A stretch of DNA of 15,176 nucleotides. Source: JBGSYJ01 sp041748075. GTDB lineage: Bacteria > Acidobacteriota > Thermoanaerobaculia > Gp7-AA8. The position numbers and the translations under genes are program-made. Positions 1-8,030 of the stretch are shown here, piece after piece. Each line of letters starts with the position of its first letter. Position 1 is the first letter of the stretch. Under the pieces are notes generated by a model. That model ran no database searches, was not told the DNA's origin, and saw only the letters and a list, made by a program, of their open reading frames with translations. The DNA lies in NCBI GenBank assembly GCA_041748075.1, contig JBGTDX010000170.1, forward strand, positions 1 through 15,176, read 5' to 3'.

Positions 1-2006
1 CCGCCGCGGGCACCGGCGGCCGCAAGCGCGACGATTCCGAGACGCTCGACGAGCCGCGCAATCGTCGCGGCCGGCGGATGCTCACGCGATTCCCTCCACG
101 TTTCCCGCAGCATCGCGAACGCGCGCTCGATGCGTTCATCCCGCGAGTCAGCCGGCTGCGGTTCGCGCAGCCAGGAGAATCGGCCGCCCTCGACGACGAA
201 GTCATAGAGCGCCTGGTCGTCCACGCCGCAAAGCGGGCCGCGTAGAAAGGCAACGAGCGACACCTGATCATCAGGATCAATGACGGCGCGGAGCAGAGCG
301 AGCAGCGCCGCAAGTTCCTCGCCGCTCGTGAAGGCCCGCGAACCGGATACTTCAATCGGGATGCCTGCTCGCTCGAGCGCGTCTGCGTAGACGCCGAGCC
401 TCCCACGGGTGGCGCTCACCAGCATCACATCGCGCCACTCGAGGGGACGCGGCGGTCCATCGTCTTCGATCGCTGTCCGGGCATCCACGGCGCGGCGGAT
501 CCACTTCGCGAGACATGCGGCTTCCGATACGGCCACGTCTCTGACGTTCTGGCCGGTGGACTCGAGATGATAAATGCCGGAAAGGCTGACGGCTTCGCGC
601 GTCGACGCCAGTGGCGAGTAAGCTGCCTGCCGGCCACTCTCCACTGCTGCGGCATCGAACAGAGGCCCGACCGATTCGTTCACCCAGTCGCAGACGACCC
701 GGTTCGAACGGAAATTCGAGCTCAGACTGAGCTCTTCCCCTCCGGAGGCGACGATACGTTCCTTCACCTGAAGATACGTCGTGATGTCCGCGCGTCGGAA
801 CCGATAGATCGATTGCTTCGGATCGCCGACGATGAAGAGCGACCCCGGGCGAGGCGAAAGCTTCCGCCATTCTTTCTCGTGCACGTCCACCCCGGTCAGA
901 AGAAACATCACTTCCGCCTGGACGGGATCGGTGTCCTGGAACTCGTCGACGAGCAGATGCGTGAAGCGGCGCTGAAAGTAAGTCCGAACGTGCGGATGGT
1001 CGCGAAGGAGATCTCGTGCGCACATCAGCAGATCCTGGAAGGACAGCTTTCCTGTTCGCCGCCGCTCGGCAGCAAACTCCTCGAGAGCCGGACGCAGGAT
1101 ATCGAGAGCAACCTCGTGACTGTGTTCCCGCCAGCGCGTCAGTGCAGGCCGCAGCTCCGTCTCGACGAACTCCGAGTAACGCTTCCCCAGACTCTTGGCC
1201 AGGGCCTTGTCGGGCCATCTCCCCTGGACCGGCTGCGCTGACTTGTGATTGGCTTCATCGAGGAAATCGAAAATCTCCGACGGATCGCCGGCGTCGACGC
1301 GATAGCGCTTTCTGAGCAGCCTTCGAATCAGGGTCTCGAACTTATCCTGCTCGTGTCCGTCTCCCGCATCAGGCATGTGCGGCTCGATGTCGTCGAGCAT
1401 CTGAGAGAGGTCGCGGTAGACCCGCGAAAGGTCGGGGCGGGGGACTCTTACCGAGACGATCTCCACGTCGGGGAACTCGACGAGTTTGATGAATCCCTCG
1501 CGAAGGTTACGAAGGTCGATGCCGCTTTCGCGAAGCTGTTCGAGGATTGGTTCTCCCCTGGCCGAAATTCGCTCGAGGTATCGATTCCAGAAATCGTTCG
1601 CAAGAAGCAGAGAACGGACCTGATCGTTCTCCTGAAACTCGGGATCGAGGGCCGCTTCCACGGGTCGCTCTCGCAGCAGACGGGCACAGAACGCATGGGT
1701 CGTTCCGATGAAGCAACGCTCGATCGTCTCGATGGCCGCGTCGAGTCGCGCGCGCTCCTCACCGGAGCCCTCGCGCCGCGCCCGCTCCAGTTCTTCCTGA
1801 AAGTGCTCCCGGAGCTGTGCTGCTGCCTTCACCGTGAAGGTGATGGCCGCGATGGTCTCGACTCGGCAGGTCCCGGTGCGAACGAGACTCACCATGCGCG
1901 AGATCAGACTCGTCGATTTGCCGGTGCCCGCGGCAGCCTCGATCAGAAACGTGCAGTTGAGGTGCGTCCGGATGGCCTCGCGCGCGGCGGCGTCGGTAAG
2001 AGTCAC
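1..2006 (-). CDS. addA: AddA/UvrD-like ATP-dependent helicase subunit (partial, C-terminus beyond the left edge)
   Basis: Superfamily 1A DNA helicase subunit of an AddAB-type exonuclease, which unwinds and resects double-strand breaks before RecA loading. I translated the minus strand by hand: the frame is open for 668 codons and leaves the window. Visible motifs in order are Walker A GTGKST (residues 27-32), motif Ia ITFTVKAAAQL (about 55-65), GTTHAFCARLL (about 101-111), Walker B LLVDEFQDTDP (351-361), motif III GDPKQSIYRFR (394-404) and motif IV LSSNFRSN (about 427-434). The start is GTG at 2006-2004, overlapping the addB stop as GTGA, with AGGAG at 2016-2012 five bases upstream, so translation is probably coupled to addB. 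AddA proteins usually exceed 1,000 residues, so the remaining helicase motifs and any C-terminal nuclease domain lie outside. RecB or another UvrD-type helicase is the alternative, but the AddB-like partner favours AddA. Confidence 0.9.
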   Translation of the reverse strand, partial: MTLTDAAAREAIRTHLNCTFLIEAAAGTGKSTSLISRMVSLVRTGTCRVETIAAITFTVKAAAQLREHFQEELERARREGSGEERARLDAAIETIERCFIGTTHAFCARLLRERPVEAALDPEFQENDQVRSLLLANDFWNRYLERISARGEPILEQLRESGIDLRNLREGFIKLVEFPDVEIVSVRVPRPDLSRVYRDLSQMLDDIEPHMPDAGDGHEQDKFETLIRRLLRKRYRVDAGDPSEIFDFLDEANHKSAQPVQGRWPDKALAKSLGKRYSEFVETELRPALTRWREHSHEVALDILRPALEEFAAERRRTGKLSFQDLLMCARDLLRDHPHVRTYFQRRFTHLLVDEFQDTDPVQAEVMFLLTGVDVHEKEWRKLSPRPGSLFIVGDPKQSIYRFRRADITTYLQVKERIVASGGEELSLSSNFRSNRVVCDWVNESVGPLFDAAAVESGRQAAYSPLASTREAVSLSGIYHLESTGQNVRDVAVSEAACLAKWIRRAVDARTAIEDDGPPRPLEWRDVMLVSATRGRLGVYADALERAGIPIEVSGSRAFTSGEELAALLALLRAVIDPDDQVSLVAFLRGPLCGVDDQALYDFVVEGGRFSWLREPQPADSRDERIERAFAMLRETWRESREHPPAATIARLVERLGIVALAAAGARG

Positions 2007-4990
2007 TCGAACTCCTGCAATTGCCGCCATGCGAGAACGCCTGAATCCTCAGACTCGCCCTCGGTTTTCCGTCTCGCGTCAGCCGCAACCGCGTCGACGC
2101 TCCCACATATGGATCTGTAATCACAGAAGCGGCATTCGCCGGCATCGCCATGAAGAAAGGTTCCCGCGCCCGCGATGTCGCAGAGCAGGTTCAGCGCGCG
2201 CTCGAGCTCACGAGGCTGAGGGTCGATCGCGACGCGATGACCTTCGCCCTTCCTGCTGGGAAAGTAGTAACCGGAACGGCGAACGCTGCCCGGCAGGCCT
2301 TCCGCTTTGAGCAGCGCATCGATCGCGCGCGCATAAAGCGCGTGTTGAATCCTTCTCCCCTTGAGCAGCCTGCCGCCATGATCGAACTTGTACGTGCTCC
2401 CCGATTTGTAGTCCCAGACGTCCCAGAGCTTCTCGCCTTCATCGACATCGACGCGGTCGATGCGCCCTCGAACGCGAAGGGAGCGGCCCTCTCCGAGGTC
2501 GATGAAAAAGTGAGGGAGAGGGCCGGTTCCGTTGCCGAAATCCATTTCGAAATACTTCGCGATGACCGATCCGCATTCGCGCTCCTCGGTGCGCAGGAAG
2601 ACCTCGCATGATTCGTGGAGATCAGACCTCTGCCGCTCGACGGCGGTTACGTTCGGCGGCGGCACCTCTTCCTTCCATCGCTCAATGGAGCTCTGCGCGA
2701 TCTCGCGGATCCTGTCCGTGTGAAGCTGCAGCGAGGGCTTCTCTCCTCGTCCGCAGATCTCCTTCATGAACGTCTCGAGGACTTCGTGCAGCATCGAGCC
2801 GAAGTCGGCAGGAGAAAGCCATCGCTCCGGATCCCGTTCGAGCTCTTCGAGCGGCTGGATGCGGAGGACGTTCTCGAGAAAGTAGCGGAAGGGACAGCTC
2901 GCGAGCCTCTCGAGGCGCGACGCGGAGACGATGGCTCCCGAGAGACGAGGGTCGAGCGCCTCGGCCGGTTCTATTGCGCCGTCCCACTTCGTCAACTCAG
3001 AACTCCCGCGCGCACGTTTCGCCTCGGCACCATTCCCCAGCCACGGATAAGACCGTTCGATCCGCGGTTCGAGTGCCGCCGGGTTCCCCATCCCGAACAC
3101 GCGGCTGAGCCACCATTCTGTTCCGCTGAGTGGCTGGTCGTCGGGTACGAATGAGACTCTCTCTTTCGCTATGCTTTTCACGAGATCTTCGTAAGTAATC
3201 TCCTCTTCGCCGCGGATCTGTCGCGCGATCTCGAGAAGTGTGATCGACGGATACCTCTCGCGCTCATCCTGCAGATTTCTGGATGAGTACGACAGCGTGA
3301 CGAGACTCTCCGGACCGCCTGTGTCGGTCGCTCTCGACAACAGCAGATGCAGTTCTCTGACATTGCGCGCGGGACGGTCCGACATCAGCGACAATTTTTT
3401 CGGGGCGATGTCCGGATTCATTGCCTTCCGCTCCGCATCGAGGAGAACCGGGTCCTGGTTGCCGACTCCCGGGTGGCGCGAGTCGTCAAAACCGACGATG
3501 AACGTGCGCGGCCTTCCGGACCATCCCCCCAGTCTCAGAGGCGCGACATGAAGATGCCCCGGTCGAGGATTGCTCGCGGCCACGTGTAACTCGCCGATCG
3601 CCTGCGCCAGACGGTCGGCCGCCTCGCGGGCTGACACCTCCGCCACAGGCAGGGACGACAGCTCGCTGAGCAGGCGATCGAGCGCTCTCGCCGCCATCCC
3701 GTCGATCTCGTTCCGTATTGCTGACGATTCGCGAACGAAGGTAGCAGTCGAAGATGCCAGTGCTTCGATTCTGACCTCGGGTTCCGAGAGTGGCACGCTC
3801 AATGTCAGAAGGGTCTCGATGATCTCGAGCGCGGCCGATGCCGAAGCGACATCCCGTTCGGCCGCCGCGAGACGCGCCGCAGGAAGTTCAGAATCCGTCA
3901 GCACCTTTGCACGCGCATTCCTCCACGAGATCAGACGTGGGGCGTAACGCTCGCGTCCCCATCCAATTCCCGCGTTTCGCATCGCGCGCGCCATCGCGAG
4001 TGTGGAGGGACCTGAACGCTTTCCGCGGTGCGGATCGATGGCACCCGCTCTCAGTAGCGTTTCGATTTCAGCCGATTCGAAACCTCCTCCAACCCATGCG
4101 AGGAATCCCAGCGCCGCTGCGCCCGGTCTCGTAAACGAGGCCGGTATTCCCTCGGCGAAGGTCGCCGCAACGGCATGCTCCGCGGCGAGTTCATGAATGA
4201 GCGGAAGATACGTCGATCGCTCGGTGTAGAGCAGCTCTGCAGTGTCGAAATGGGATCCGCTCCGCAAGACATCGCGGAAGGCGCCACGGACCTCATTCTC
4301 TTCACCGACGGCGCGCACGATGTGCATCGGAGTCCGGACGTCTCTCCATGCATCTGTATCGCCGGAGATCCGGATCGGCGAGCGGCCAGCCACGAGCTCG
4401 AGAAAACGTTCCTCGTGTGACGAGAGCTCGGAATTCTCCGCGATGATCCAGATCGGCGCTGCGGGATACGGAGATTTCGCCCCGCCCTCGAGAAGACGGA
4501 TCGCGCGATCGAGCACGCCTGCCCGGTCGGTGAAGCAGCCCTCGTTCAACAGCGTCTCATAGGCATTGAGAACCCGCTGAAGATCCGATGCTTTGCCCGG
4601 ATCTTCGAAAGCCTCAGGAGGCATGTCGGCGGCGCGAAGGCCGGCATTGCGCAGATCGTCCAGCGAGCGCTGCATTGCCCGATGAAGTCCGGGACGTGTA
4701 GCGATCGCGGCGAAATAGGACCCATCCCGACCGAATGCCAGATCACACGCTCTCTCCACAAGCGCGAGCGCCTGCGCCCTCGACAGAACCGTCGTCCCTT
4801 CGCGGACGAGCTCGAAGCTGGCGACAGCGTCGGCAAGCGTGCGGATCGTTTCAACTCGAAGATTGATCCACGGTGTGCCGTCCTGCGCAATGCGGTCGCC
4901 GAGCTGGTGTCCGATCGCAAGCGACGGCGCGATGAGAATCTTCTCGGCAACCAGATGATCACGGCAAAGGGCGGCGAGGGTCGAGATCAT
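2003..4990 (-). CDS. addB: AddB-like PD-(D/E)XK nuclease with predicted 4Fe-4S cluster
   Basis: Predicted nuclease/scaffold subunit partnering the downstream AddA-like helicase in double-strand-break resection; 995 aa, cytoplasmic. The C-terminal third is a RecB-type nuclease: H735 (in GSMLHEVLE), D845 (GRIDRVD), and D860 with K862 (WDYKSG). Cysteines C699 (ASCPFRYF) and C953, C956, C962 (C-x2-C-x5-C) match the spacing of the iron-sulfur ligands known in AddB, where the cluster pins the nuclease fold. The helicase-like N-terminal part has no Walker A: its place holds KILIAPSLAIGHQ (17-29), so ATP hydrolysis is unlikely here. Helicase-relic segments include TFIVGFDDSRHPG (about 496-508). The frame stays open 30 codons upstream to 5080, but I chose ATG 4990 because the extension runs into the divergent promoter region and lacks family-like sequence. 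No Shine-Dalgarno is present. First gene of a two-gene operon. Confidence 0.88.
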   Translation of the reverse strand: MISTLAALCRDHLVAEKILIAPSLAIGHQLGDRIAQDGTPWINLRVETIRTLADAVASFELVREGTTVLSRAQALALVERACDLAFGRDGSYFAAIATRPGLHRAMQRSLDDLRNAGLRAADMPPEAFEDPGKASDLQRVLNAYETLLNEGCFTDRAGVLDRAIRLLEGGAKSPYPAAPIWIIAENSELSSHEERFLELVAGRSPIRISGDTDAWRDVRTPMHIVRAVGEENEVRGAFRDVLRSGSHFDTAELLYTERSTYLPLIHELAAEHAVAATFAEGIPASFTRPGAAALGFLAWVGGGFESAEIETLLRAGAIDPHRGKRSGPSTLAMARAMRNAGIGWGRERYAPRLISWRNARAKVLTDSELPAARLAAAERDVASASAALEIIETLLTLSVPLSEPEVRIEALASSTATFVRESSAIRNEIDGMAARALDRLLSELSSLPVAEVSAREAADRLAQAIGELHVAASNPRPGHLHVAPLRLGGWSGRPRTFIVGFDDSRHPGVGNQDPVLLDAERKAMNPDIAPKKLSLMSDRPARNVRELHLLLSRATDTGGPESLVTLSYSSRNLQDERERYPSITLLEIARQIRGEEEITYEDLVKSIAKERVSFVPDDQPLSGTEWWLSRVFGMGNPAALEPRIERSYPWLGNGAEAKRARGSSELTKWDGAIEPAEALDPRLSGAIVSASRLERLASCPFRYFLENVLRIQPLEELERDPERWLSPADFGSMLHEVLETFMKEICGRGEKPSLQLHTDRIREIAQSSIERWKEEVPPPNVTAVERQRSDLHESCEVFLRTEERECGSVIAKYFEMDFGNGTGPLPHFFIDLGEGRSLRVRGRIDRVDVDEGEKLWDVWDYKSGSTYKFDHGGRLLKGRRIQHALYARAIDALLKAEGLPGSVRRSGYYFPSRKGEGHRVAIDPQPRELERALNLLCDIAGAGTFLHGDAGECRFCDYRSICGSVDAVAADARRKTEGESEDSGVLAWRQLQEFE

Positions 4991-4998
4991 GAAACGCC

Positions 4999-5004
4999 AG
5001 TGTA
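4999..5004 (-). promoter_or_regulatory. Candidate -10 box for addB, leaderless arrangement
   Basis: The minus strand reads TACACT (4 of 6 matches to TATAAT) ending 8 bases before the addB ATG at 4990, and no Shine-Dalgarno lies between. This spacing would put the transcription start at or next to the start codon. No good -35 hexamer is visible. Tentative. Confidence 0.3.
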
Positions 5005-5015
5005 AAGCAGGGAGT

Positions 5016-5034
5016 CTGCTGTACGAATCAGCAG
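5016..5034. promoter_or_regulatory. Short inverted repeat in the addB / M14 divergent spacer, possible operator
   Basis: CTGCTG (5016-5021) and CAGCAG (5029-5034) form a perfect 6-bp inverted repeat around a 7-base spacer. It lies where the -35 region of the addB promoter would fall, inside the 115-base spacer between the divergent addB and M14 genes. It does not fit the E. coli LexA consensus. A regulator site is only an inference. Confidence 0.2.
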
Positions 5035-5094
5035 TCGCAACGGGACTCGAAAGAGGCTCGGCCTTCCGTCGCGCTATCATCCACTACGTTTTCC

Positions 5095-5101
5095 GGGAGG
5101 A
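5095..5101 (+). promoter_or_regulatory. Ribosome binding site that fixes a TTG start for the M14 gene
   Basis: GGGAGGA is followed by four bases and then TTG at 5106. It is the only good Shine-Dalgarno near this gene, and it places the start directly before a signal peptide. This is why the longer frame beginning at 4989 was rejected. Confidence 0.6.
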
Positions 5102-5105
5102 CTCC

Positions 5106-6932
5106 TTGCAGAATCGACTACGGGCATTTCTGATTACAGTGGCGTTGGTTGTTTCGTCTGTGACCGCCGATGCACAGCCTTCGTGGCCGAAAGGTGCCAC
5201 CGAGCCCATCCTGCCACCCGAGATACCGTGGAAGGGCGCGAGCATTGCGCTCATCGCTCCAGACGACGACCCCTGGATCACGCCGGCCGAGGCCGCCGGG
5301 TTTCGCCATGCGCCTTCGTATGACGAGACCGTCGCGTGGCTGCGTCGCCTCGTTGCGGCGGCCCCGGAGCTCCACATGCTCTCGATCGGCAAATCCCCGG
5401 AGCAGCGGGACATCTGGATGGTCGTTGCATCGAAAGAAAGAGCGTTCACGCCGGACGCCCTTCGCTCGCGCGGAAAACCGCTTCTTCTCGCTCAGGCAGG
5501 AATTCATTCCGGCGAGATCGACGGCAAGGATGCCGGACTGATGCTGCTGCGCGACATGACGGTCCGCGGAACGAAGCGGCAACTGCTCGAGCGGGCGAAC
5601 GTCCTGTTCGTTCCAATCTTCAACGTCGACGGGCATGAACGCGCCTCCCGATTCAACCGCATCAACCAGCGCGGGCCCGACAACATGGGATGGCGGAACA
5701 ACTCGCGAAATCTGAATCTGAACAGGGACTACATGAAGGCCGTCACGCTGGAGATGCAGGCGATGATCCGCACGCTTGATCGCTGGGACCCGGACCTTTA
5801 TCTCGACATTCACGTCACCGACGGCGCCGATTATCAGTACGACGTGACCTATGGCTACAACACGCCGAGCAGTTATTCTCCGGCGATTGCAGGGTGGCTC
5901 GACTCGCGCTTCAGCCCTGCAATCAACGCAGCGCTCACAGCGGCAGGCCATATTCCAGGCCCTCTCGTGTTCGCGGTCAATAATCGCGACATGTCGGGCG
6001 GAAACACTCACTGGATGGCGACGCCTCGTTTCTCGAACGGCTATGGAGACGTCCGGCATCTGCCCACCGTGCTGATCGAGAATCATTCGCTCAAACCGTA
6101 CAGGCAGCGTGTGCTGGGAACCTACGTGCTCCTCGAGAGCACGTTGCGCACGCTCGCCGGTTCAGGGAGTGAGTTGAAGGCAGCGATCCGGAAGGATCGC
6201 GAACGCCGTGCCCCGTCGGTGCCTCTCGCTTTTGCAGTCGCTGATGAGCCCCCTCGCCTGGTTCCGTTTGCGGGAATCGAATCGCGCACAGTGTTGTCGT
6301 CGGTCTCCGGAACCGCGCGCGTGGTGTGGACGGGGAAGCCCGTATCCATCGAGGTCCCGCTCGTGATGAGCACGAAGATCGCCGCATCCGCGAACAGGCC
6401 GAAGGCGTATTGGATTCATCCGGCATGGCATGAGGTGATCGAACGGCTGGAGGTTCACGGAATCGTGACGGAGCGCATCACGTCTCCACGCACGATCGAC
6501 GTGGAGATGTACCGCATCAGCGAAGCCGTCGTTGCTGCCGTTCCCGTTGAAGGCCAGTCTCGCGTGAAGGCCACCTCCACCCCGGAGCGTCGCCGCGAGA
6601 CGTTTCCTGCGGGCTCGGTCCGGGTCTCGATGGATCAGCCGCTGGCCGAGGTGGCGATGCTTCTGCTCGAGCCCGACTCACCTGACTCGTTCTTCCAGTG
6701 GGGTTTCTTCAAGGAGATTCTCACCCGCATTGAATATGTCGAAGGCTACGTGATGGAGCCGATGGCGGAGGTAATGCTGCGCGAGAACCCGGAGCTGGCC
6801 CGGGAGTTCGAGCTGAAGCTGCTGAGCGACGCGGCTTTTCGCGGCGATCCCGCGGCAAGGCTGCAGTGGTTCTACGAGAAGACACCGTTCTTTGACGAGC
6901 GGTGGAGGTTGTATCCGGTGGCGCGGGAGTGA
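5106..6932 (+). CDS. Secreted M14-family zinc carboxypeptidase
   Basis: Predicted exported metallocarboxypeptidase that removes C-terminal residues from peptides; 608 aa. From the TTG start the N-terminus is a Sec signal peptide: basic QNRLR, a hydrophobic run (about 7-17) and a likely cut after TADAQ near residue 23. The M14 zinc site is H134 and E137 (GIHSGEIDG) with third ligand H236 (DIHVTDG); E325 (LIENHSLKPY) fits the catalytic glutamate, and NSRNLNLNRDY after NVDGHE resembles the family's substrate-binding arginine region. The C-terminal 250 residues have no recognised domain. The upstream frame to 4989 would bury the signal peptide and overlap addB. It is transcribed away from addB across a 115-base spacer and converges on the YpfJ-like gene, with 47 bases between stop codons. 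The natural substrate is not predictable. Confidence 0.87.
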   Translation: MQNRLRAFLITVALVVSSVTADAQPSWPKGATEPILPPEIPWKGASIALIAPDDDPWITPAEAAGFRHAPSYDETVAWLRRLVAAAPELHMLSIGKSPEQRDIWMVVASKERAFTPDALRSRGKPLLLAQAGIHSGEIDGKDAGLMLLRDMTVRGTKRQLLERANVLFVPIFNVDGHERASRFNRINQRGPDNMGWRNNSRNLNLNRDYMKAVTLEMQAMIRTLDRWDPDLYLDIHVTDGADYQYDVTYGYNTPSSYSPAIAGWLDSRFSPAINAALTAAGHIPGPLVFAVNNRDMSGGNTHWMATPRFSNGYGDVRHLPTVLIENHSLKPYRQRVLGTYVLLESTLRTLAGSGSELKAAIRKDRERRAPSVPLAFAVADEPPRLVPFAGIESRTVLSSVSGTARVVWTGKPVSIEVPLVMSTKIAASANRPKAYWIHPAWHEVIERLEVHGIVTERITSPRTIDVEMYRISEAVVAAVPVEGQSRVKATSTPERRRETFPAGSVRVSMDQPLAEVAMLLLEPDSPDSFFQWGFFKEILTRIEYVEGYVMEPMAEVMLRENPELAREFELKLLSDAAFRGDPAARLQWFYEKTPFFDERWRLYPVARE

Positions 6933-6979
6933 AACGGGTTCCGAACCGGGGCTGCTGCGGCACTGTCCGCAATGCACAA

Positions 6980-7810
6980 CTACAGCCGCGATGCAGCGAA
7001 CGTATCGCACTGCCGCGCGTCGCCGCTGTCGAAACCTCTGCGAAGCCAGCGCACGCGCTGAGCCGAGCTTCCATGCGTCCACGATTCGGGACTGACCCGT
7101 CCCTGAGTCTCGCGCTGCATCCGGTCATCTCCGATCGCCGCCGCTGCAGTCAGCGCTTCCTCCAGATCACCCGCTTCGAGTACATCGCGGCGCTGCGCAT
7201 GATTTGCCCAGACGCCTGCAAAGCAATCCGCCTGCAGTTCCTGCATGACCGACAGCTCATTGCCCTCGCCACGCGAGAGCCGCTGCCGCTGCTGGTGAAC
7301 CTGCTGTGAGATGCCGAGAAGAGTCTGAATGTGATGCCCGACCTCGTGAGCGATCACGTATGCCTGCGCCATGTCACCGGGGGCCCCGAAGCGATCGCGC
7401 AACTCCCGATAGAACTGCAGGTCGATGTACACCTGCTGATCCGGCGGGCAGTAGAACGGTCCCATGGCTGCCTGTCCCATCCCGCATGCCGACTGGACCG
7501 CCCCTGAAAAAAGCACGAGACTCGGCTCCTGGTACTCCCTGCCGAACTGCTGGGGAAACAGCTCGCGCCACGTGTCTTCCGTGTCGGCCAGCACCTGCTC
7601 GACGAAGATTCCGCCTTCATCGGTGATCGGTCCGCCCGGCTCCGAGTAGGGCGTCTGTGCCGACCCCTGAGGCGGCAACACTTCAGCCGGATCCACTCCC
7701 ATGAAAACCGCCAGCAGCGCGATGACGAGCGCGCCAATACCGCCGCCTGCAATCAATCCGCCGCGCCCGCGGCGATCTTCCACATTGGTACTTCTTCTTC
7801 CAAGACGCAT
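6980..7810 (-). CDS. ypfJ: YpfJ-like neutral zinc metallopeptidase, membrane anchored
   Basis: 276-aa member of the neutral zinc metallopeptidase family typified by E. coli YpfJ; the physiological substrate is not established. A basic N-terminus (MRLGRRS, then EDRRGRGG) leads into one membrane segment at about 19-38, so the catalytic domain is probably outside the inner membrane. The zinc motif HEVGH is at residues 155-159, and the family signature ELQADCFAGVWA (191-202) supplies the probable third ligand. The C-terminal SPESWTHGSSAQRVRW is also typical of this family. ATG at 7810 is preceded by a purine-rich GGAAAGGA about six bases upstream. The DUF2207 gene lies upstream on the same strand across a 220-base spacer holding a palindromic element and a heptamer array, so the two may be separate transcripts. 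Length is normal for the family. Confidence 0.88.
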   Translation of the reverse strand: MRLGRRSTNVEDRRGRGGLIAGGGIGALVIALLAVFMGVDPAEVLPPQGSAQTPYSEPGGPITDEGGIFVEQVLADTEDTWRELFPQQFGREYQEPSLVLFSGAVQSACGMGQAAMGPFYCPPDQQVYIDLQFYRELRDRFGAPGDMAQAYVIAHEVGHHIQTLLGISQQVHQQRQRLSRGEGNELSVMQELQADCFAGVWANHAQRRDVLEAGDLEEALTAAAAIGDDRMQRETQGRVSPESWTHGSSAQRVRWLRRGFDSGDARQCDTFAASRL

Positions 7811-7881
7811 GGCGGTTTCCTTTCCAGCTCAGAGTACGAACATCAAGCTGTGCAAAGGTCCCGCCTGACCGCCGCCCGCCC

Positions 7882-7916
7882 GGTTCTGGGTTCTGGGTTG
7901 TGGGTTCTGGGTTGTG
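7882..7916. repeat. Heptanucleotide tandem array, five GGTTCTG/GGTTGTG units
   Basis: Five exact 7-base units follow each other without gaps: GGTTCTG, GGTTCTG, GGTTGTG, GGTTCTG, GGTTGTG. The only variation is C or G at the fifth base. The array lies between the palindromic element at 7927-8003 and the start of the YpfJ-like gene, so its sense-strand form (CAGAACC units) would be in the upstream region or leader of that gene. It encodes no credible protein. Confidence 0.85.
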
Positions 7917-7926
7917 GACGTTCGCT

Positions 7927-8003
7927 GTCATCCTGAGCGAAGCGAAGGATCTTTTCGCGGGATTGAGCGTCGCGAGATGATCCATCGCTTCGCTCAGGAT
8001 GAC
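7927..8003. repeat. Palindromic intergenic element 1 (REP/MITE-like)
   Basis: GTCATCCTGAGCGAAGCGA (7927-7945) is repeated perfectly inverted at 7985-8003. After one mismatch the match continues for GGATC, so each arm is 25 bases (7927-7951 and 7979-8003). A smaller TCGCG/CGCGA pair lies inside. On the minus strand it starts 28 bases after the DUF2207 stop, and its RNA would form a long hairpin in that mRNA's 3' end. TGTCATCCTGAGC recurs in the elements at 11672 and 13835. No T-run follows, so termination is not demonstrated. Confidence 0.85.
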
Positions 8004-8030
8004 AAGTCGACATTCGTCGTCCCCGAACCC

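Noticed and set aside
1245..2120. Plus-strand 291-codon open frame opposite addA, and similar long frames opposite addA and addB (e.g. 567-1241, 2615-3154).
   Set aside because: The minus strand carries clear helicase and nuclease motifs here. The opposite frames have no motifs and are by-products of GC-rich codon bias.
5016..5034. LexA/SOS box in front of addB.
   Set aside because: The CTGCTG-N7-CAGCAG repeat does not fit CTGT-N8-ACAG or another known LexA motif that I can match; it is kept only as a generic inverted repeat.
5118..6086. Minus-strand 322-codon frame opposite the M14 gene.
   Set aside because: Low-complexity Arg/Val-rich translation with no domain, while the plus frame has the zinc ligands and a signal peptide.
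6933..6979. Intrinsic terminator between the convergent M14 and YpfJ-like genes.
   Set aside because: Only short hairpins (TGCGG/CCGCA at 6956-6971 and a 4-bp GGTT/AACC at 6937-6947) without a T-run on either side.
7882..7916. The heptamer array as a CRISPR array or as coding DNA (it translates to NPEP-like repeats on the minus strand).
   Set aside because: Units are 7 bases with no spacers. The short frame through it also runs through the palindrome and has no start signal.
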